DNA from: Jiella flava
Lineage (GTDB): Bacteria; Pseudomonadota; Alphaproteobacteria; Rhizobiales; Rhizobiaceae
NCBI RefSeq assembly: GCF_017349315.1
Contig: NZ_JAFMPP010000005.1
Coordinates: 62,001-126,000 of the forward strand
Length of the DNA stretch: 64,000 nucleotides
Direction of reading: 5' to 3'
The notes below the pieces were generated by a model. The model saw only the letters and a list, made by a program, of their open reading frames with translations, had not been told where the DNA came from and made no database searches. Shown here one piece after another: positions 26,122 to 35,454 of this stretch. Both the position numbers and the translations under genes were made by a program. Position 1 is the stretch's first letter. Every line of letters begins with the position of its first letter.

Positions 26122-26888
26122 TCGGAACGCTCGCGGTAACGCAGAAATACGGCGCGCTGCGCCGGATCGCTCAGCAATCGGGGACGCGCGGTGTCGTCGG
26201 CGCCTGTATGTTGCGCGCCTATCGCCTGATGCGGGGCATGCTGCCGTGCGGCACGCGCGTGCGTTATGCCGGCATCGTCATCGGTCTCGATCGCAAGGTG
26301 ACAGACCGGATGTTCCCCAGGTTCTTGGCAAGTCTCGCCGACATCCCCGATTACGAAGAGGCGCTCGTTGCCGGCTTGCGGCGGACGTTGCGTTCATCCG
26401 ACCGGGTGGTGGTGGTGGGCGGTGGATGGGGCGTGACGGCCACTGTTGCCGCTCAGCATGTCGGGCGGTGGGGCTCGGTCCGCTGTTTCGAGGGCAGCGC
26501 CGAGGGCGTGCGCCGGGTTCGCAAAACCTGTCGGCTGAACGACGTTAGCTGTCAGGTGCGCATCGAACACGCGGTCGTCGGTGAAGCGCATCAGGTCTAT
26601 GGCACCATGCCGACTGGCGCCGCGCTGGCGGGGCGCGACCTGCCGGATTGCGATTTGCTCGAACTGGATTGCGAGGGCGCAGAATTGGCGATCTTGCGGG
26701 ATCTGCAGATTCGGCCGCGGACGATCCTGGTCGAGACCCATGGCGTTCATGGCGCGGCGTCTCAGGAGGTCGCGCGGGTTCTTTCGAAGCTCGGCTATCA
26801 CGTTCGCGACTGCGGCTATGCCGAACCGCGGCTGCGCGAGATCTGCATGCCGCGGGATATCCGCGTTTTGCAGGCGACGCGGATTTGA
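26118..26888 (+). CDS. FkbM-family SAM-dependent methyltransferase
   Basis: A 256-residue cytosolic methyltransferase. The SAM-binding loop is VVVVGGGWGVTATVAA, followed by the acidic end of strand 2 (RCFEGSAEGVRRV). Later LLELDCEGAELAILRDL and ILVETHGVH are the FkbM hallmarks. It probably O-methylates a sugar of the exopolysaccharide. ATG 26118 overlaps the flippase stop. Confidence 0.85.
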   Translation: MIGTLAVTQKYGALRRIAQQSGTRGVVGACMLRAYRLMRGMLPCGTRVRYAGIVIGLDRKVTDRMFPRFLASLADIPDYEEALVAGLRRTLRSSDRVVVVGGGWGVTATVAAQHVGRWGSVRCFEGSAEGVRRVRKTCRLNDVSCQVRIEHAVVGEAHQVYGTMPTGAALAGRDLPDCDLLELDCEGAELAILRDLQIRPRTILVETHGVHGAASQEVARVLSKLGYHVRDCGYAEPRLREICMPRDIRVLQATRI

Positions 26889-27012
26889 CGCGCATGCGCC
26901 GCACGGATCCGATCATCTTGCGCGTGGCCTTGACCCGCTGCCGGCTTCGCCATGGTCGCCTGCCAGCGCAGGCCGCCGTTGCGTTCGCCGATCATCGGTT
27001 GTCGTGACCGGA

Positions 27013-28008
27013 ATGCGGATCTCCGTGGCACTGGCCACTTATAACGGCGCGCGGTATTTGGAGCCTCAGCTCGAGAGCCTTGCAGGCCAAACCCATTTGC
27101 CGGCCGAGCTGGTCGTCGGCGACGACGGCTCCAGCGATGCGACGATCGAGATTCTGGAGCGCTTTGCGCGCGTTGCACCCTTTCCGGTGCGCATCAGCCA
27201 AAACCCTACCAATCGGGGCCACGGTCAGAACTTTCTGGAGACGGCGAGCCGCTGCCGGGGCGATTGGATCGCATTTTGTGATCAGGACGACATCTGGTCC
27301 ACGGAAAAGCTCAAGCGCTTCCAACATGCCTCGATCCGCCGTCCGCAGCTCGATTGGATGGTCTGCCGCAACCGCTATGTCGATGACCGGCTTCGCACGA
27401 TGCGCCGTGCAACACTCGCGCTGAGCGAGCGCGGCAATTGGATGCCGTTGACCTCGCCGGTTCGCATTCATGACGGCCATCGAATGATCTTCCGGCGCTG
27501 GTTCGTCGATTTGCCGTGGCAGCGCCGTCCGGTTTCGACCGATGGCCGCCTGATCACCCATGATCGCTGGCTGAGCGTGATCGGCTATTTGTTCGGCCAC
27601 CGGCATTTCCTGCGCGATCGGTTGACGCTTTACCGTCAGCATCAAGGCTCGGTGACGATGCAGGCGAAAGCCGCTGAGCGGAGCGTGGCTGTCGGCCATC
27701 GCTTGGACGCGCGGCGCGATTTCTTCGCTGAGCGCGACCGATTTTGGAGTGCCATGGAACATTGGTGCCTGTCATTGCCGATGGATAGCTGCGCCAAGGA
27801 CGAGGCAAGCGCCGCAACGGCGGCGCGGCAGTGCCGGCAGATCGCCCAGTTCTATCGCGACCGCGCGCGCGTCTGCGATCGCACGCTCGATCGCCAACGC
27901 CGCGTCTCCGCCTACGGCGTGTTGGTTCAGCGCTCAGGAACTTACGCCGCCGTCTTCGGCCAGCCCCCGCTTATTCGCGATCTCTTTGCACTCATGGGGA
28001 CACCATGA
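27013..28008 (+). CDS. Family 2 glycosyltransferase (rhamnosyltransferase-like)
   Basis: A GT-A fold transferase of 331 residues. SVALATYNGARYLEPQLESL is the nucleotide-side start, VVGDDGSSDATIEIL is the first acidic motif, and DWIAFCDQDDIW carries the DxD-like metal ligand. The C-terminal half lacks membrane spans. ATG 27013 is used; a GTG at 27004 in the same frame is an alternative, and 124 bases separate it from the methyltransferase. It ends ATGA with the next gene. Confidence 0.83.
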   Translation: MRISVALATYNGARYLEPQLESLAGQTHLPAELVVGDDGSSDATIEILERFARVAPFPVRISQNPTNRGHGQNFLETASRCRGDWIAFCDQDDIWSTEKLKRFQHASIRRPQLDWMVCRNRYVDDRLRTMRRATLALSERGNWMPLTSPVRIHDGHRMIFRRWFVDLPWQRRPVSTDGRLITHDRWLSVIGYLFGHRHFLRDRLTLYRQHQGSVTMQAKAAERSVAVGHRLDARRDFFAERDRFWSAMEHWCLSLPMDSCAKDEASAATAARQCRQIAQFYRDRARVCDRTLDRQRRVSAYGVLVQRSGTYAAVFGQPPLIRDLFALMGTP

Positions 28009-29198
28009 CCCGAAAACGGCGATGCCTCATCACCCATCCCGATCTTGGTTCGGGCGGTTCGGAAGCACGGGCGATGACATTGATCGAAACGCTGCAGAGC
28101 CGATTCGACGTCGCTCTTGCCACCTGCCGTCCCTTCGAGTGCGATCGCCTCAACGATGCCTATCATTGCGCGGTCGATCCGGCGGGGGTCGAGGTCAGGA
28201 TCGTGCCGATGCCGGCGCTGCTCAGACGCAGTGCCGGGGGCGATGCCCTCAAGGGGGCGTTTCTCACCCGGTTTGTCCGCCAGATCGCGCCGGAATTCGA
28301 CGTTCTGATCAGTGCCTATAACTTTGTCGATTTCGGTCGCCCTGCGATCCAGTTCGTGGCCGATTTCTCCTTCGATGATGACATGCGACGCGCGCTCGAT
28401 CCGGCCGCGGTGGGCATGCGGGGTCTGTTGCGCAATTCGCCGCTGAGCCGGGGCGCCTATCTGGCGCTCTGTCGGCGGATCGCCGGCGGGCAAGTCAGCG
28501 TCGTGCGGCGCGACGCGGACGTCGTCATCGCCAATTCGCAATGGACGGCACGGCTTTTGAAAGCGCGATACGCGATGGACTGCGATGTCATCTATCCGCC
28601 GGTTCATGCCGAGCCGATCAAGACGCTTGCGCGCAGCTCGGACTTCGTCATGCTCGGCCGGATTACGCCGGACAAGCGCGTCCTCGAAGCGATCGACATC
28701 CTCCATCGCGTGCGCGAGCGGGGACACCGCTTTGCATTCCACATCGTCGGCAAGATCGGTGACGATTCCTACGGCCGCAGAGTCCGGCGCCACGCGGCTC
28801 ACCATGCGACCTGGGTGCGGCTGCACGGCGGGCTCTATGGCAACGCGAAATACGCGTTTTTGAGCCGCCATTCCTTCGCCATTCATGCGCATCGCCGCGA
28901 GGCTTTCGGCATCGCCGTTGCCGAGATGGTCAAAATGGGCATCGTGCCGATCGTTCCGGCCGCAAGCGCACCGGCAGAGATCGTCGGCGATGAGCGCCTG
29001 GCCTTCACCAATGCCGACCACGCGGTGGATGTGATCGATCGCCTTTTGCGCCAGCCGCGAACGGTGGGCGAGATCCGCCGTCAGCTCGCTGCCCGGGGAG
29101 CTTTGTTCTCCAAGAGCACGCTGGACACGGCGGCCCTTGAGCTTGTCGATCGCATGCTGTCGCCTTCGGCTTTTGCCCATTCGGAGGTGGCGGCGTGA
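28005..29198 (+). CDS. Family 4 glycosyltransferase
   Basis: A 397-residue GT-B fold transferase. The N-terminal HPDLGSGGSEARAMTLIETL is the acceptor-side start, DVVIANSQWTARLL closes the first half, and DFVMLGRITPDKRVLEAIDI begins the Glycos_transf_1 half. The EX7E-type region is represented by RREAFGIAVAEMVKMG. ATG 28005 overlaps the previous stop. Confidence 0.85.
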   Translation: MTRKRRCLITHPDLGSGGSEARAMTLIETLQSRFDVALATCRPFECDRLNDAYHCAVDPAGVEVRIVPMPALLRRSAGGDALKGAFLTRFVRQIAPEFDVLISAYNFVDFGRPAIQFVADFSFDDDMRRALDPAAVGMRGLLRNSPLSRGAYLALCRRIAGGQVSVVRRDADVVIANSQWTARLLKARYAMDCDVIYPPVHAEPIKTLARSSDFVMLGRITPDKRVLEAIDILHRVRERGHRFAFHIVGKIGDDSYGRRVRRHAAHHATWVRLHGGLYGNAKYAFLSRHSFAIHAHRREAFGIAVAEMVKMGIVPIVPAASAPAEIVGDERLAFTNADHAVDVIDRLLRQPRTVGEIRRQLAARGALFSKSTLDTAALELVDRMLSPSAFAHSEVAA

Positions 29199-30211
29199 AG
29201 CTCGCGGTCGTGATTCCGACCCGCAATCGGCCGAATGAGCTGCTGCGGTTGTTGGAGAACCTGTCGCTGCAGACGCGGCGTCCCGACCGGGTCATTATCA
29301 TTGACGGCTCGGACGAAGCCGAGCGCGGTGCGATCGAGACCGGGGCGAGGGCGGCCTGGTTCACTGTTGACCTGCAGCGTCACTGGCCGCCTTCGGCCGC
29401 GGCGCAGCGCAATCGCGGCCTATCCCTGGTCCCGGCAGATTTCGATCTCGTGGCGTTGATCGATGACGACGTCACGCTGGATCCGCAGGCTTTGGCAATC
29501 GTCTGTCGATGGGCGCAAACGCTCAGTTCGGAGATCATCGGCTTGGGGCTCAATCCCGAGGACGAAGCCGCGGCCGCGGCTCCAGGGCGGTGGAAATCCT
29601 CCCGCTTGGCCCGGTGGCTGGGGCTCTATTCCGATCGCGTCGCCGTCGTTACGCCGTCGGGGTGGCACACCAGGGTGCGGCGTGTCGACGAACTGACCAC
29701 GGTCGATTGGCTGAGCACCTGCGCGGTGGCCTGGCGCGTTGCGGCAATCCGCGAGCTTCGCTTCGACGAGTTCTTCCAGACCTACAGCTATCTCGAAGAT
29801 CTGGAATTCAGCCTGCAGGCGGCTCGGCGCGGCCGGTTCGTCATGTTGCCCGACGCCGATTATCTGCATCTACCGGCACCGGGCGGGCGAAATTCGCGCC
29901 TCTGGTTCGGCCAGATCGAGATCCGCAATCGGCTGTACATCGTCCACAAGCATGGGCTGTCGCTTTCCCGCTTCTGGCTTGGCGTGGGGATCCGCGCGGC
30001 ACTGACCCTGGTTTCGATGATCCACGACGCTGGCGAGGCAGCGCGCCTGTGGGGCAATCTTCAGGAAATTGCCGCGATTCTTTGGGGCAAGACCCCCGGC
30101 TTGCCTCAGGAGAGCCGGGGGCACCTGGCCGAGAGCCTCCGCGTCCTTGGCGATCGCCGCCATGACGGCCGGGGCCATCGGCGGACGCGATCCATCGAAA
30201 GGAATAAGTGA
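29195..30211 (+). CDS. Family 2 glycosyltransferase
   Basis: A 338-residue GT-A transferase beginning MKLAVVIPTRNRPNELLRLL, with IIIDGSDE, the AQRNRGL loop and VALIDDDVTLDP as the metal-binding acidic triad. The later EDLEFSLQAARRG is the ED-type catalytic-base region. It starts with GTG coupled to the preceding stop (GTGA). It resembles dTDP-rhamnosyl/galactofuranosyl transferases in layout, but its sugar is unknown. Confidence 0.83.
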   Translation: MKLAVVIPTRNRPNELLRLLENLSLQTRRPDRVIIIDGSDEAERGAIETGARAAWFTVDLQRHWPPSAAAQRNRGLSLVPADFDLVALIDDDVTLDPQALAIVCRWAQTLSSEIIGLGLNPEDEAAAAAPGRWKSSRLARWLGLYSDRVAVVTPSGWHTRVRRVDELTTVDWLSTCAVAWRVAAIRELRFDEFFQTYSYLEDLEFSLQAARRGRFVMLPDADYLHLPAPGGRNSRLWFGQIEIRNRLYIVHKHGLSLSRFWLGVGIRAALTLVSMIHDAGEAARLWGNLQEIAAILWGKTPGLPQESRGHLAESLRVLGDRRHDGRGHRRTRSIERNK

Positions 30212-31470
30212 TGGCGCGCGTGCTCGTGGCCGCCTATGCCTGCAATCCGTTGCGGGGATCGGAGGAGGCCGTCGGCTGGAATTTCGTCCGTTCGATCGCC
30301 GCCGATCACGAGACGACGGTGATCACCGCCGCCTTCCATCGCCCCGACATCGAGGCGGTCTGTGGCCGCTGCCCCAATCCGCGCTTCGTCTTCGTTGAGC
30401 ATCAGCCCTGGCATTATGCGCCGACGACGCTGTGGAAGCGGATCGAGGGCTCGATCGCCAAGCCGATCATGAACTTGGCCTACGCCGCTTGGCAGCGGGA
30501 CGCGTTTCATTTGGCCCGGACGCTTGCGCAGCGCGAGCGGTTCGATCTCGTTCATCAACTGACCTATGTCGGCTTTCGTTTTCCCGGTCATCTTTGGCGG
30601 CTCGGGCTCCCCTTCGTTTGGGGGCCGATTGGCGGCTTGGAGAACACCCCGTGGCGGCTCTTGCCGGCAATGGGCGTCGGCGGCGCGATCTACCATGCCG
30701 GCCGCAATCTGGTGAATTCGGCGCAGCGGCGCTGGTTGTCCTCGCCGCGCCGAGCGGCGGCCGTGGCCGGTCCTGGCCTGATCGCGGCGACCGGCGGCAT
30801 CGCGCGGGAACTCAAGCAGCTCTATGGCGTCGACAGCACGATTGTCAGCGAGGTCGTCGCGCCGCTCGCCCTCAGCCCCGAGCAGCCCCGGCGGCGGAAT
30901 GGCAACGAAGCTTTGAGGCTGGTCTGGAGTGGCCAGCATCTGCCTGGCAAGGCGCTCAATCTTCTCCTCGAAGCCCTGGCGCGGCTTTACAGCTCCCGGC
31001 GTTTCGAGCTGCATGTCCTCGGCGACGGCCCGCGCAACGCCGCCTGGCGGCGACGGGCCGCGGAGCTTTCGCTGGCCGATCGCTGCATCTGGCATGGCAT
31101 GGTGCCGCGGGCCAGGGCGCTGGACATCATGCGCGAAGCCCATGTCCTGGTGATCACCAGCCTCAAGGATCTGACCTCGACGGTGCTGCTCGAAGGGCTG
31201 GCGCTTGGCCTGCCGGTGGTGTGCCCGGACCATTGCGGCTTCGTGGAGGTGGTGACGCCCAACTGCGGGATCAAAGTGCCGACGGACACGCCGGCAAATT
31301 TGATCCGCGGTCTTGCCGCAGCGCTGCGTGATCTCGAATCGGATGAAGGGCTGCGCCGCAGGCTCGCAGACGGAGCCCTCGAACGCGCCCGCGCGTTTGG
31401 TCCAGAGGGCAACCGCCGCCGGCTCACATCGGTCTACGACGCCGTTCTGAATGGGCGTGAATGCGCGTGA
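30211..31470 (+). CDS. Family 4 glycosyltransferase
   Basis: A 419-residue GT-B transferase. The N-terminal ARVLVAAYACNPLRGSEEAV is characteristic of GT4 enzymes of exopolysaccharide loci. The donor half has LRLVWSGQHLPGKALNLLLE and HVLGDGPRNAAWRR, and the acidic donor motif reads TSTVLLEGLALGLPVVCPD. ATG 30211 follows AGGA and forms TGATG with the previous stop; a GTG one codon upstream is possible. The last 10 bases overlap the next gene, inside a 10-bp tandem repeat. Confidence 0.84.
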   Translation: MARVLVAAYACNPLRGSEEAVGWNFVRSIAADHETTVITAAFHRPDIEAVCGRCPNPRFVFVEHQPWHYAPTTLWKRIEGSIAKPIMNLAYAAWQRDAFHLARTLAQRERFDLVHQLTYVGFRFPGHLWRLGLPFVWGPIGGLENTPWRLLPAMGVGGAIYHAGRNLVNSAQRRWLSSPRRAAAVAGPGLIAATGGIARELKQLYGVDSTIVSEVVAPLALSPEQPRRRNGNEALRLVWSGQHLPGKALNLLLEALARLYSSRRFELHVLGDGPRNAAWRRRAAELSLADRCIWHGMVPRARALDIMREAHVLVITSLKDLTSTVLLEGLALGLPVVCPDHCGFVEVVTPNCGIKVPTDTPANLIRGLAAALRDLESDEGLRRRLADGALERARAFGPEGNRRRLTSVYDAVLNGRECA

Positions 31471-31480
31471 ATTTGCGTGA
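31451..31480 (+). repeat. Three tandem 10-bp units at a gene overlap
   Basis: ATGGGCGTGA, ATGCGCGTGA and ATTTGCGTGA follow one another, each with TGA; the first two also contain ATG. They span the end of the GT4 gene (stop 31468-31470) and the start of the polymerase gene (ATG 31461). A change of one unit would shift the reading frame of either gene at the junction. Confidence 0.7.
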
Positions 31481-32921
31481 TCCGGCCTTGGCAGCGGCCG
31501 TAAATTTCGGGCGTCCCTTGGCAATGTCGCCGCTGCGCCGCGGTGGGGCCGCTCGGTGGCTGACGATGCCGTTTGCGCTCTGGATCGCGCTTTGGCTTTC
31601 GATCAATAGCGGTCCGTGGAGTCTTGCGGGGTTTGGTGACGGCCTCAACCCCAGCGTGAATGCCGTGCGGGCGTTGTTTCCGATCGCCGCGCTCGCGCTT
31701 GCCAGCGTGATCGTGCTCGGCGCCCGCCGGCGTTGGGTGCCGCGGGGGCTGGCCGAATGGGGCTTCTGGTTCTACGGTTTGGTCATTCTGCTGGTCTGCA
31801 CGGGATCTGCGGCCTGGTTCGAGCGGGCCTATTGGGCCTTGGCGTTTCTCGCCACGCTCGCCGTCGTCGAGATCGGACTGCGACAGCCGGATCCTCTCGG
31901 CTTTGCGGTGCGCTTGAACCTGTTGTCCTGGGTGATGACGATCCTGGTGCTCGTCACGCTGCTGTTTCTTGCGCGCAACGTGCTTTTTAATTCCGATGGG
32001 TCGGCCTACGGCACCGTGGTGCGCTTCGAGCAGGCCTATGGCTATGTGATCTCCCGCGCGACAGGGCTGGCGCGGATGGCGGCGGTGCCCGCGATCATCG
32101 GGTTCGTGCTGGTGGTCTCGTTTCGCGCTTGGACGCGAGTGCTCGGCGCGGTGATGCTTTCGGCCGCGCTCTATGTCCTGTGGATCATGCAGGCCCGGGG
32201 CGCGCTCGTCGCAGCGGCCGGTGCCGTGACCTTCGTCTTCCTGTTTGGTCCGCGCAAGGGGCAAAAATTCGTCGCCGCGCTCGTCGCGTTGGTTGCATTC
32301 GCGGGCTTTTTGATCCTGCGCGGCGAGAGTTTCGGCGAGTTTTGGATGCATGTCACCCGCAACCAGGGAGCGGAAGGTTTCGCGTCCATGAGCGGTCGCA
32401 CCCTTCTCTTCGTCAATGGTTTCGACCATTGGATGCATGCTCCGGTCTTTGGCTATGGTCCCCAGGCCGATCGCTCGTTTCTCGATGTCATCAACGCCCA
32501 GAATGCGTTGCTCTATGCGTTGCTCTGCGGTGGGCTGGTGGGCGCTGGTGGTTTCGTCGCCGCGATGGTGGTGGCGTGGGTAGCAATGCTGCGCGTCAAT
32601 GTCGGATATCAGCGGATTGCGCCTCGCGATCGGCCGATGCTGATGATCACCAGCGGGATCCTGGTGTTCTCAACCTTCCGCAGCATCGTTGAAAATCAGG
32701 CTGCCGTCTTCAGCATCGACCTTTTACTGCAATATCCGGCGATGATCTATCTGGTGCTGCTCCACGCCGCCAGTCGCTGCCCGCGCCCGGTTATCCCGCC
32801 GGCGAGAGGGCATCATTCGTCTGCGTATCGAGATTCGGCGCTCCCCAAAACCGGTATCGCGAACGATGCCCTTGCCAGAAAGCGTGCCGGCGTGACCTTG
32901 CTGCCGATGCGAAATCTCTGA
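31461..32921 (+). CDS. O-antigen polymerase/ligase-like membrane protein (Wzy/WaaL family)
   Basis: A 486-residue membrane protein with about 10-12 hydrophobic segments (first strong one at about 36-50, FALWIALWLSI) and a large periplasmic loop. The loop contains RNQGAEGFASMSGRTLLFVN then FGYGPQADRSFLDVINAQNA, the GR-and-N-H/Q-N pattern typical of Wzy_C/ligase proteins. It would polymerise flipped repeat units in the periplasm. The C-terminal 45 residues after about 440 are hydrophilic and unlike the family. The ATG lies in the overlap with the GT4 gene. Confidence 0.8.
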   Translation: MRVNLRDPALAAAVNFGRPLAMSPLRRGGAARWLTMPFALWIALWLSINSGPWSLAGFGDGLNPSVNAVRALFPIAALALASVIVLGARRRWVPRGLAEWGFWFYGLVILLVCTGSAAWFERAYWALAFLATLAVVEIGLRQPDPLGFAVRLNLLSWVMTILVLVTLLFLARNVLFNSDGSAYGTVVRFEQAYGYVISRATGLARMAAVPAIIGFVLVVSFRAWTRVLGAVMLSAALYVLWIMQARGALVAAAGAVTFVFLFGPRKGQKFVAALVALVAFAGFLILRGESFGEFWMHVTRNQGAEGFASMSGRTLLFVNGFDHWMHAPVFGYGPQADRSFLDVINAQNALLYALLCGGLVGAGGFVAAMVVAWVAMLRVNVGYQRIAPRDRPMLMITSGILVFSTFRSIVENQAAVFSIDLLLQYPAMIYLVLLHAASRCPRPVIPPARGHHSSAYRDSALPKTGIANDALARKRAGVTLLPMRNL

Positions 32922-33004
32922 CGTAAATCTATTTGAGCGCCCGCATTGCCGTGTTGCGATGATGGCGAATCAAGTATGTCTCCATCAATTTAAGGCCACT
33001 TTTG

Positions 33005-35305
33005 ATGTTGAATGATTATCGATTGCCTACGACAAACAATTATGAGCCCTATCTCGCCGAAGAAAGCTTCAATCTCGATGATGTTTTCGCCATTATTCGC
33101 CGGCAGTTTTGGTTGGTGGGACTGTTTACGCTTCTCGGTGCCTTTGCTGGGGCCGGATATCTGGCAATTGCAACGCCGTTCTACACCGCCTCGGCGCAAG
33201 TTTTGATCGACGGGAAGGAAGCGCAAAGCACCCGCGAGGAAATGGCGCTCGCCGATGTTGCCTTCGACGACACGATGGTGAACAGCGAGTTGGAGGTTCT
33301 CCAGTCGCGCAAGCTGGCCGAGACGGTTCTCGATCAGCTCGATTTGCTTGACGACCCGCGTTTCAACGATGCCCCAGCTGGGTTGGCGGCGTGGATCAAG
33401 AGCGCTGTCATGGCCCTTGTCGGAGAGGTCGAAGCGCGCGCGGGGCTTCAGGTGAGCGCTTTAGCCGTGGCCGAGCCGAACAGCCGTGGCATCCGGATCC
33501 GGCGCACTGCAGTCGAGCGGCTGCTGCGAAATCTGACGGTGACGCGGGTCAGCCAGACACATGTCATCAACATCGCCTATCGATCGCCGAATGCGCACCT
33601 GTCCGCTGACATCGCCAATGCCTATGCGAAGGTCTACATTGAGGATCGGTTGGAATCCGACGCCCGGGCAATGCAGCGGGTTGGCCATTGGCTTCAGCGG
33701 CGGATTGCGGACGCCGAAAACTCTGTCAGCAGGGCCGAAGCCGCCATCCAGACGTTTCGTCAGGCGCATGATCGAATGTCATCCAATGGCGAGCTCCTGT
33801 CCGACCAGCAGCTGACCACTGTGAATGGGCAGCTCGTCGCGGCGCAGGCGGATGCCAACCAAGCCGCTGCCCATTACCTGCGGATCAAGGACATCATCGA
33901 CAAGAAGGAAATGGATGCCGCCGTATCGGAAACTCTGGACAGCCCGGTCATTTCGGACTTGCGCAATCGTTATCTCGAAGCGGCCAAGCAGTATCAAGAC
34001 ATCGTCACGCGGCTCGGCCCGAAGCATATGCGGGCGGTTCAGCTGGAAACTGACATGCAGCAATATCGAGAGTTGATCTTCGACGAGCTGAAGCGCATCG
34101 CCGAGGTTTCTCGCAGCGATCTGGCCGTAGCTCAAAGTCGGGTGGTGCAATTGCAAGCCGAGATGCAAAAGCTGGCGGGTGCGACGGCTGCGGCGACTGA
34201 CACCCAAATGCGACTGCGTGAATTGGAGCGAAACGCCACCAATCTGCGCAGCATGCGCGACACTCTAATCGCGCATTATGACGAAATGAGCGCGCGTGAC
34301 TCCTTTCCGATCCCCACAGCCCGGGTGCTGACCGAAGCGGTCCCAGGGAGCGAGAGCTCACCGAAGGCAGCGATGGTGCTCTCTCTGGGCTTGTTTCTCG
34401 GCGCCCTTTCCGGTGGTGGCCTTGGGGCGCTTACCGAATATCGCGACCGGGTGTTCCGAACCGGCGATCAGGTTCGAGACGAACTCAGCGTAAACTTTCT
34501 CGGTATGCTGCATCTCTTGCGGCCGGCCGATGTTATGGGACAGATGAAGGATAAGAGCGTGGTCGCGGTGCCGCCGGGCGAAGAGGGGCTGCCGATTGTT
34601 CATGCTCATGATCCGATGCTGCGGCAAAGCTTCGAGGCACCCTTCACCGGTTTTGCCGAGACCTTGCGCGCGACAAAGATCGCCTGCGATCTTGCCGTCG
34701 GCGGCAAGGCGCCGAAGGTGATCGGCGTTGCCTCGATGCTGCCAAACGAGGGTAAGACGACGGTGTCGAAGAATCTCGCCTCTCTGATTGCAAGGGGGGG
34801 CACCCGCGTTCTGTTGATCGATGCCGATCTGCGCAATCCCGGGCTGACGGCCGGCGCTCTGAGCGGTGTGCACCAAGGGCTCATCGAGGTGTTACTGGAG
34901 CAATTGAACTGGCGGGACCTTCTGTGCCGCGAGGCCGAGACCGGTTTGCATATCCTGCCGACGCTGCGGTCGCGGGCCATCCACAACACCGGTGATCTGC
35001 TGGCGTCGCCCGCTATGCAGCAGGTCGTCGCTGACGCTGTGAAAGAATACGACTACGTCTTGCTTGATCTTCCTCCGCTTGGTGCCGTGGTTGACGCACG
35101 AGCCGCCGCCCATCTCTTCGACACGTTGGTTTTTGTCGCCGAGTGGGGCAAGACCGATCGCAAGCTGATGCGCGATGCGTTCGACGCTGATCCTCGCTTG
35201 CCAGAGATGTGCGCCGGCGTTCTATTCAACAAGGTCGATGCCAAGCAGCTGCGGCGCTACAAAGGGCAATATTATTCAAATTACTATTATGAGTATAATC
35301 AGTGA
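33005..35305 (+). CDS. Polysaccharide co-polymerase with BY-kinase domain (Wzc/ExoP-like)
   Basis: A 766-residue inner-membrane chain-length regulator fused to a bacterial tyrosine kinase. The Wzz domain spans about 20-470, with membrane spans at about 36-57 and 455-475 and a long coiled-coil periplasmic part between. The cytoplasmic kinase has Walker A MLPNEGKTT (about 578-586), Walker A' LLIDADLRNPG (about 604-614) and Walker B YVLLDLPPLG (about 684). The C-terminus RRYKGQYYSNYYYEYNQ carries seven tyrosines, the autophosphorylation cluster. ATG 33005 is used; a TTG one codon earlier is possible. It is the last gene of the locus; no cognate outer-membrane exporter (Wza) or phosphatase (Wzb) is found nearby. 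Confidence 0.93.
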   Translation: MLNDYRLPTTNNYEPYLAEESFNLDDVFAIIRRQFWLVGLFTLLGAFAGAGYLAIATPFYTASAQVLIDGKEAQSTREEMALADVAFDDTMVNSELEVLQSRKLAETVLDQLDLLDDPRFNDAPAGLAAWIKSAVMALVGEVEARAGLQVSALAVAEPNSRGIRIRRTAVERLLRNLTVTRVSQTHVINIAYRSPNAHLSADIANAYAKVYIEDRLESDARAMQRVGHWLQRRIADAENSVSRAEAAIQTFRQAHDRMSSNGELLSDQQLTTVNGQLVAAQADANQAAAHYLRIKDIIDKKEMDAAVSETLDSPVISDLRNRYLEAAKQYQDIVTRLGPKHMRAVQLETDMQQYRELIFDELKRIAEVSRSDLAVAQSRVVQLQAEMQKLAGATAAATDTQMRLRELERNATNLRSMRDTLIAHYDEMSARDSFPIPTARVLTEAVPGSESSPKAAMVLSLGLFLGALSGGGLGALTEYRDRVFRTGDQVRDELSVNFLGMLHLLRPADVMGQMKDKSVVAVPPGEEGLPIVHAHDPMLRQSFEAPFTGFAETLRATKIACDLAVGGKAPKVIGVASMLPNEGKTTVSKNLASLIARGGTRVLLIDADLRNPGLTAGALSGVHQGLIEVLLEQLNWRDLLCREAETGLHILPTLRSRAIHNTGDLLASPAMQQVVADAVKEYDYVLLDLPPLGAVVDARAAAHLFDTLVFVAEWGKTDRKLMRDAFDADPRLPEMCAGVLFNKVDAKQLRRYKGQYYSNYYYEYNQ

Positions 35306-35454
35306 GTTGTTCGGGCGCTTCCGCGCTGCTGGCGGCGCTGCCTTGATCGGTTGGCAAGGGGTGCACGCAGGTCGCGCCTCGGGCGCATGGATTTTTACCC
35401 GTTTGGCTTGATATAAGACTCCGTTTGAAGACGACCGAACAGGAGTCGAGACAA

